DNA from: Salinibacterium amurskyense
Lineage (GTDB): Bacteria > Actinomycetota > Actinomycetes > Actinomycetales > Microbacteriaceae
NCBI RefSeq assembly: GCF_002797685.1
Contig: NZ_PGFH01000002.1
Coordinates: 1-64,000 of the forward strand
Reading direction: 5' to 3'
DNA: 64,000 nucleotides
Below, piece by piece: positions 59,238 to 64,000 of this stretch. A program made the position numbers and the translations under genes. How positions within the stretch are numbered: position 1 is the first letter of the stretch; the number at the start of each line of letters is the position of its first letter. The notes beneath the pieces are model-generated. The model worked only from the letters and a program-made list of their open reading frames with translations, was not told the DNA's origin and ran no database searches.

Positions 59238-59303
59238 CTGTACTCCTCGAAACCAGACCGCCCTCGGTGGCGACCAACGGAGCCAGCCTACTGAGCGGCC
59301 TCG

Positions 59304-60296
59304 CTACTGCTGTGAGTAGTTTTTACCTAGTTCGTGACAGCGCGTCAGGCGGTCGAGCCACCACTGCGTTCGTTCGGGATTGGCGGCCCACCGCGTGAGC
59401 AGCGCTTCGTCGGCATCAACGCGGCGCACTTCGAGCTGGCCATCGCGGGCCCGCAGGGGAGAGGCCGTCACGTCAGCGGCGAGTAGGGATGCCGTGGCAA
59501 GTCCGCAGTCATAGTCGAGGGGCTCGATGGCGGCGGCGAGGTGCGCGCCCATTGCGAGGCCCACCGAGGTCTCTAAGGCGCTGGAAACGATGACGGGCAG
59601 CCCGGCATCGTTGACGATCGCCAGTGCGCGAGAGATGCCACCCAGCGGCTGAGCCTTGATCACCAGCAGGTCGGCGGCACCCGCTCTCGCCACAGCGAGT
59701 GGGTCGGCGGCTTTGCGCACACTTTCGTCTGCGGCGACCGGGATTCCCATGTACTTGATGCGGGTGCGCAGCTCGCCCAGTTCTTCCACGGTGGCACAGG
59801 GCTGTTCGACGTACTCGAGGTCGAATTCGGCGAAGGCGTGCACGGCGCGCTCGGCCTCATCCACTGTCCACGCGCCGTTGGCATCGACGCGAATGCGACC
59901 CGCCGGGCCCATCACGCGACGCACTTCGGCGACGCGAGCAATGTCATCCGCCAAGGTCTGGCCAGGCTCGGCGACTTTCACTTTCGCGGTGCGGCAACCG
60001 TGGAAGCGCTCGAGCACCGCCTCGACGAGGTCGGCGGGTACAGCAGGCACGGTGGCATTGACCCACACGTGATCGCGCACGAGCGGCGGCTGCTCGTTGA
60101 AGGCGTAGTCGATCGCGGCCACGAGCCACGGGGTCGCTTCGGCGTCGTCGTACTCAACGAAGGGGGAGAACTCGCTCCACCCCTGCGGGCCGCGAAAGAG
60201 CAGAGCTTCACGCTGATCGATGCCGCGAAAGCGCGACGTCATGGGCAACGACACGACATGGGCGGTGTCAAGAATTTCGTTCACTGAAGGGAACAT
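59304..60296 (-). CDS. menC: o-Succinylbenzoate synthase
   Basis: 330 residues, enolase superfamily. The base Lys is in TAKVKVAEPG, and metal ligands lie in RVDANGAW, EQPCATVEEL and ADESVRKA, with the second Lys in LLVIKAQPLGG. It makes o-succinylbenzoate in menaquinone synthesis. It is divergent from the next membrane protein gene, with menB and menE beyond. Confidence 0.93.
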   Translation of the reverse strand: MFPSVNEILDTAHVVSLPMTSRFRGIDQREALLFRGPQGWSEFSPFVEYDDAEATPWLVAAIDYAFNEQPPLVRDHVWVNATVPAVPADLVEAVLERFHGCRTAKVKVAEPGQTLADDIARVAEVRRVMGPAGRIRVDANGAWTVDEAERAVHAFAEFDLEYVEQPCATVEELGELRTRIKYMGIPVAADESVRKAADPLAVARAGAADLLVIKAQPLGGISRALAIVNDAGLPVIVSSALETSVGLAMGAHLAAAIEPLDYDCGLATASLLAADVTASPLRARDGQLEVRRVDADEALLTRWAANPERTQWWLDRLTRCHELGKNYSQQ

Positions 60297-60338
60297 GTTC
60301 CCAGTCTGACAAGTTCCACTGTCAGTTAGGGTAATTGC

Positions 60339-60764
60339 GTGACTAATCCGGGTGATATCGAGCGCGTTGCGACCAAAGTCGTGCCGTATTACGTCGTCGG
60401 CGTTGTCGATGACGAAGAAACTGATGCGCCCGTTGATGGCGAGTCAGACGAGACCGTCGAACCCGAAGAGACTCCAGTAGCGCGTCGCCCGCGACCACGC
60501 TGGGTTGGATTCATCGCCGCGGCGCTGGGCTTTGCAACACTCGTGCTCTTCATCGTCGCCATGATCGTCTCGGCAGGAGGCGATTACCCCACCGGCACGG
60601 CGCTCGCTTACGCCACGATCATCACCTCGATTTCGGCGGCGATTACCGCAGTGATCTCGCTCATTCTTGGTCTGCAGCGGCGCTGGGCGGCGTTCGGTCT
60701 TGCGCTCGCAGTGCTGGCCAATCCACTCATCGTGCTTACCGTCTTTCGGTTCTTCGACCGCTAA
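60339..60764 (+). CDS. Hypothetical membrane protein in the men cluster
   Basis: 141 residues. An acidic Asp/Glu/Val-rich N-terminus (about 20-48) is followed by a basic ARRPRPRW anchor and three TM helices. No family was recognised. Starts with GTG. It is placed between menC and menB and could be co-transcribed with menB. Confidence 0.65.
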   Translation: MTNPGDIERVATKVVPYYVVGVVDDEETDAPVDGESDETVEPEETPVARRPRPRWVGFIAAALGFATLVLFIVAMIVSAGGDYPTGTALAYATIITSISAAITAVISLILGLQRRWAAFGLALAVLANPLIVLTVFRFFDR

Positions 60765-60845
60765 CGGCTCTCGGCGGAGAAGAGAAGCTCGGCCCCAACG
60801 GTTCGGCATCAGCCCGCTCGGCGCCGCGATGGTTATGGTGGAGCC

Positions 60846-61817
60846 ATGGCGCCTGTTTCCGAAATCTTTGACGAGAAGTTGTGGCGATCAGTCGCCGGGT
60901 TTGATGACCTCACCGACATCACCTATCACCACGATGTAACGGGCACGATTGCCCGCATCGCGTTCGACCGCCCTGAAGTGCGCAACGCCTTCCGGCCGCA
61001 CACCGTCGACGAGCTGTACCAAACTCTGGATGACGTGCGCCAGAACCCGCGCATCGGTGTCGTTCTCCTCACCGGCAACGGGCCGAGCGAGAAGGATGGC
61101 GGCTGGGCGTTCTGCTCCGGCGGCGACCAGCGCATCCGTGGCCGGGCTGGCTATGAATACGAAGGCCAAGAGGGCGCCACAAACCCCACCGCCGCTGCAG
61201 GGCTCTCCGAAGCGGAAGCCGAGGCCGAAGCTGCTGCAGCCGCGGGCAAGCGCCGTGCCGCAGCCGGCCGCCTGCACATTCTTGAAGTGCAGCGCCTCAT
61301 CCGCTTCATGCCCAAGGTCGTTATCGCCGTCGTTCCGGGCTGGGCTGCCGGGGGAGGGCACTCGCTTCATGTGGTCTGTGACCTCACGATTGCCAGCACC
61401 GAGCACGCCCGCTTCAAGCAGACGGATGTCGACGTCGGGTCGTTCGACGCCGGCTACGGCAGCGCCTACTTCGCCCGCCAGGTCGGCCAAAAGTTTGCCC
61501 GCGAGGTGTTCTTCCTTGCCCGCGAGTACGACGCGCAGCGCGCCCTCGACGCGGGAGCGATCAACGCCTCCGTGCCCCACGCCGAGCTCGAAGCCACGGC
61601 CTACGACTGGGCGACCACGATCATGACCAAGTCGCCCACCGCCATCCGCATGGTCAAATTCGCCCTCAACGCTGTCGACGACGGTCTTGTGGGCCAGCAG
61701 GTCTTCGCCGGCGAAGCCACCCGCCTGGCGTACGGCACCGATGAGGCTGTGGAAGGCCGCGACTCATTCCTGCAGAAGCGCGAACCCGACTGGTCGCCCT
61801 TCCCCTGGCAGTACTAA
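60846..61817 (+). CDS. menB: 1,4-Dihydroxy-2-naphthoyl-CoA synthase
   Basis: 323 residues of the crotonase fold. Key segments are FDRPEVRNAFRPHTVDELY, FCSGGDQRIRGRAGY, VVPGWAAGGGHSLHVVCDL and VDVGSFDAGYGSAYFARQVG. The length and an Ala/Glu-rich insert (near 125-145) fit actinobacterial MenB. It closes the second ring in menaquinone synthesis. Confidence 0.95.
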   Translation: MAPVSEIFDEKLWRSVAGFDDLTDITYHHDVTGTIARIAFDRPEVRNAFRPHTVDELYQTLDDVRQNPRIGVVLLTGNGPSEKDGGWAFCSGGDQRIRGRAGYEYEGQEGATNPTAAAGLSEAEAEAEAAAAAGKRRAAAGRLHILEVQRLIRFMPKVVIAVVPGWAAGGGHSLHVVCDLTIASTEHARFKQTDVDVGSFDAGYGSAYFARQVGQKFAREVFFLAREYDAQRALDAGAINASVPHAELEATAYDWATTIMTKSPTAIRMVKFALNAVDDGLVGQQVFAGEATRLAYGTDEAVEGRDSFLQKREPDWSPFPWQY

Positions 61818-61900
61818 CGCTCCTTCTGTACTAAAGCCCCGAGCCGCTAGTGCTCCCGCAGTTCTAACGCACCGACAACTCAACGCAGAGAGGTTTACCC

Positions 61901-63031
61901 GTGACCGCTGAAAACACTCCGACCCGAGAACTCTGGTCTGTTGACGCCCGCGATCCCCGCAAGGTGTGGGCGGCGCTGAAGCCAGCACTCGATGGATCGG
62001 GAGCCGCGATTTTGCCGCACCCGACCTCCCCCTCTGGCCTACCCGAGACCGTGCCCGCGAACGTTGCGGTCATTGTGGAAACGAGCGGATCGACCGGCCG
62101 CCCCAAGCGCGTGATGCTCAGTGCTGCGGCGTTGAAGGCGAGTGCTGCGGCATCCGACGAACTTCTGGGTGGGCCTGGCCAGTGGCTGCTGGCCGTTCCG
62201 GCGCACTACATCGCGGGCATCAACGTGATGGCGCGCTCGTACTTTGCCGGCACCGAACCCGCACTCATGCCTCCGAAGGGGTTCACGGCGGAGACCTTCG
62301 TGGCTGCTGCGGCCGAACTCACTGCCGAGCGTCGCTTTGTCTCGCTCGTGCCCGTACAACTCTCGCGACTGCTCGAGTCGGATGAAGCTGTCGCGGCCCT
62401 CTCTCGTTTCACTCGGATTTTGGTCGGCGGCCAGTCGACACCGATCGCTCTGCTGGCGGCGGCTCGCGCTCGCGGCCTCGCCGTCTCGACGACGTATGGG
62501 TCAAGCGAGACCAGCGGTGGTGCTGTCTGGGACGGTAAACCGCTGCCCGGTGTGGGCCTACGACTCGTGGATGACCGCATCGAACTTTCGGGGCCGATGC
62601 TCGCTGAGGGCTACCTCGACGATCCGCGCCGCAGCGCCTTCTCGTTCCGCCTGCACGAGGGCGTGCGCTGGTACCGCACCGACGATGTCGGGGAGGTCGT
62701 GGACGGCGTGCTGAGGGTTCGCGGCCGCGCCGACGACATGATCATTTCGGGCGGGGTGAAGGTTTCCCTCGCCGAGGTGGAGACCGCTGTTCGGGCGCTT
62801 CCCGGGCAGAGTGCCGCGGTAGTGGTGGCGGCTCCGCATCCAGAGTGGGGCGAAGCTCCCGTCGTCATCACGACGACAGCCATCGAGCTGGATGTGCTGC
62901 GCCAGTCGGTCGCTGCCCAGCTGTCTTCGACGGCAGCGGCTCCCGCTCGCGTCATCCTGATCGATGAGATTCCTATGCTTTCGACGGGAAAACCCGACAA
63001 ACTCGCCTTAGCGTCAGTCGTGCTTAAGTAG
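61901..63031 (+). CDS. menE: o-Succinylbenzoate--CoA ligase
   Basis: 376 residues of the ANL family. The phosphate-binding loop is VETSGSTGRPKRVMLS, A5 is TTYGSSETSGG, and the hinge and A8 are VRGRADDMIISGGVKVSLAEVE. The catalytic Lys is in STGKPDKLAL near the end. It is shorter than E. coli MenE but typical of actinobacteria. GTG start, 83 bp after menB. Confidence 0.93.
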   Translation: MTAENTPTRELWSVDARDPRKVWAALKPALDGSGAAILPHPTSPSGLPETVPANVAVIVETSGSTGRPKRVMLSAAALKASAAASDELLGGPGQWLLAVPAHYIAGINVMARSYFAGTEPALMPPKGFTAETFVAAAAELTAERRFVSLVPVQLSRLLESDEAVAALSRFTRILVGGQSTPIALLAAARARGLAVSTTYGSSETSGGAVWDGKPLPGVGLRLVDDRIELSGPMLAEGYLDDPRRSAFSFRLHEGVRWYRTDDVGEVVDGVLRVRGRADDMIISGGVKVSLAEVETAVRALPGQSAAVVVAAPHPEWGEAPVVITTTAIELDVLRQSVAAQLSSTAAAPARVILIDEIPMLSTGKPDKLALASVVLK

Positions 63032-63040
63032 AATCCCTCC

Positions 63041-64000
63041 GTGGCCTCTCCCAAACAGCAACGCATCGATCCGAAGACCGTCTCGCCGAAGGCGGGCTCG
63101 AAGTCGAGTTCGGCGGCGGGCAAGAACGCCAACAAGAATGCCGGCGCCGGAAAGAACAAGAGTGGCCGCCCCGGTGGGCGCCCGCCGAAAGCACCCAAGA
63201 TTGCCAAGGCAACGGCACGCGACTGGATCAGCGGCGCTCGCATCCAGACGCTTCCCCTCGCTTTTGCTCCCGTAGCGCTCGGCACCGCTGCCGCCTATGT
63301 GCTGCCGCATGAAGAAGACGGTGCTGGTTGGCACTGGCTGCGCGCCCTGCTCTGCCTCGTGGTCGCGGTCTCGCTGCAGATCGGTGTGAACTTCGCCAAC
63401 GACTACTCCGACGGAGTGCGGGGAACGGATGATCACCGCGTTGGTCCTCGTCGGCTCACCGCCTCGGGTGCCGCTCGCCCGCGCACCGTCATCACGGTCG
63501 CGTTCGTCTGGTTCGGCATTGCCGCTGTTGCAGGGCTCATCATTGTCGTGCGCAGCGAGCACTGGTGGCTACTTGCGGTGGGAGCGGCCGCGATCGTCGC
63601 CGCCTACTTCTACACCGGCGGCAAGCGCCCGTACGGTTATCTCGGCCTCGGCGAGATCTTTGTCTTCATCTTCTTCGGCCTCGTTGCCACGGCGGGAACC
63701 ACCTACGTGCTCGCGGATACCGTGAACCTAGAGTCGTGGCTGGCCGCCGTCGCCGTGGGGCTGTTCGCGGTCGCGACGCTCATGGTCAACAACATCCGGG
63801 ATATCGCTCAAGACAAGATCGCGGGCAAGCGCACGCTGGCTGTTCGAATGGGCAATCTGCCGTCGCGAATCTTCTACGTCGTCGCGATGCTCGTACCGTT
63901 CGGCATTCTGGGCGTCTACACCCTGCTCTACTTCAACGCCTACCTCGTGTACTTCGTGCTGCTGGCAGCACTCCCGGCCTGCGTGATCGTGCTCACCGGC
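63041..64000 (+). CDS. menA: 1,4-Dihydroxy-2-naphthoate polyprenyltransferase (partial)
   Basis: At least 320 residues; the gene runs off the right edge. The N-terminus (about 1-60) is a long Lys/Ser/Gly/Asn-rich cytoplasmic tail, unusual for the family. UbiA-type motifs follow: NFANDYSDGVRGTD (N120/D121/D124), GLGEIFVFIFFG and NNIRDIAQDKIAGKRTLAV. It attaches the prenyl chain. Start GTG 63041, 9 bp after menE. Confidence 0.92.
   Translation, partial: MASPKQQRIDPKTVSPKAGSKSSSAAGKNANKNAGAGKNKSGRPGGRPPKAPKIAKATARDWISGARIQTLPLAFAPVALGTAAAYVLPHEEDGAGWHWLRALLCLVVAVSLQIGVNFANDYSDGVRGTDDHRVGPRRLTASGAARPRTVITVAFVWFGIAAVAGLIIVVRSEHWWLLAVGAAAIVAAYFYTGGKRPYGYLGLGEIFVFIFFGLVATAGTTYVLADTVNLESWLAAVAVGLFAVATLMVNNIRDIAQDKIAGKRTLAVRMGNLPSRIFYVVAMLVPFGILGVYTLLYFNAYLVYFVLLAALPACVIVLTG

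Noticed and set aside
1-64000. CRISPR arrays, transposases, phage genes or tRNA genes
   Set aside because: No regularly spaced repeats, no recombinase motifs and no cloverleaf T-arm GGTTCGAATCC with matching acceptor arms were found on reading the window.

Overview
The window is high-GC DNA from an actinobacterium, most likely of the family Microbacteriaceae (Salinibacterium/Rhodoglobus-like). This is an inference from several things: the menaquinone gene set with a ResB/CcsB cytochrome c system, the short actinobacterial ribosomal protein bS22, a BldC-like protein, single-domain sugar ABC ATPases, many GTG/TTG starts and near-leaderless transcripts, and the frequent ggatgc/gcatcc words typical of that family. 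No phage, plasmid, insertion sequence, CRISPR array or tRNA was found. The layout is chromosomal.

Layout. 1-130: 3' end of a 5S rRNA gene and its terminator. 0.26-6.7 kb: a methyltransferase, a two-component system, and a divergent run of two paralogous YHYH-domain lipoproteins plus a HupE/UreJ-type membrane protein with an EF-hand loop. 6.8-11.8 kb: an Xaa-Pro aminopeptidase, a flotillin, and the MetP/MetS methionine/alanine importer. MetS has only 47 codons and is easily missed. 11.8-19.1 kb: an oligopeptide-type ABC operon ending in a C45 (acyltransferase-like) hydrolase, divergent from a LacI regulator, with two LacI-type operators between them. 19.1-21.6 kb: a flavin amine oxidase, a lipoprotein and a truncated duplicate of the amine oxidase 5' end. 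21.9-25.3 kb: a Mn/Zn-type ABC importer and a DtxR-family regulator that share a 20-bp palindrome. 25.4-29.4 kb: a repetitive secreted protein, photolyase, a MepB-like protein and a membrane protein. 29.6-35.9 kb: a guanidinium exporter behind a guanidine-III riboswitch, transketolase, a ROK regulator and an ascorbate-type PTS.

36-42.6 kb: a small XRE/membrane pair, a receiver-less winged-helix regulator preceded by a Cys-rich leader ORF, upp, tadA, a CDF transporter and proC. 42.6-47.1 kb: a ROK-controlled sugar ABC operon. 47.1-49.8 kb: a Ktr/Trk potassium uptake pair and an ArsR-type regulator. 50-53.8 kb: a BldC-like protein, bS22, a HAD phosphatase, several small proteins and aspartyl-tRNA synthetase. 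53.8-64 kb: a cytochrome c maturation operon (TlpA-like, CcdA, ResB, CcsB) next to the menaquinone genes menC, menB, menE and menA; the last runs off the window. Together these supply quinone and cytochrome c for respiration.

The most interesting items are the two-component/YHYH/YHYH/HupE module, the leaderless Cys-codon leader ORF upstream of the orphan winged-helix gene, the guanidine-III riboswitch, the operator over the transketolase promoter, and the shared metalloregulator palindromes. All functional calls were made by reading motifs; no database search was run.
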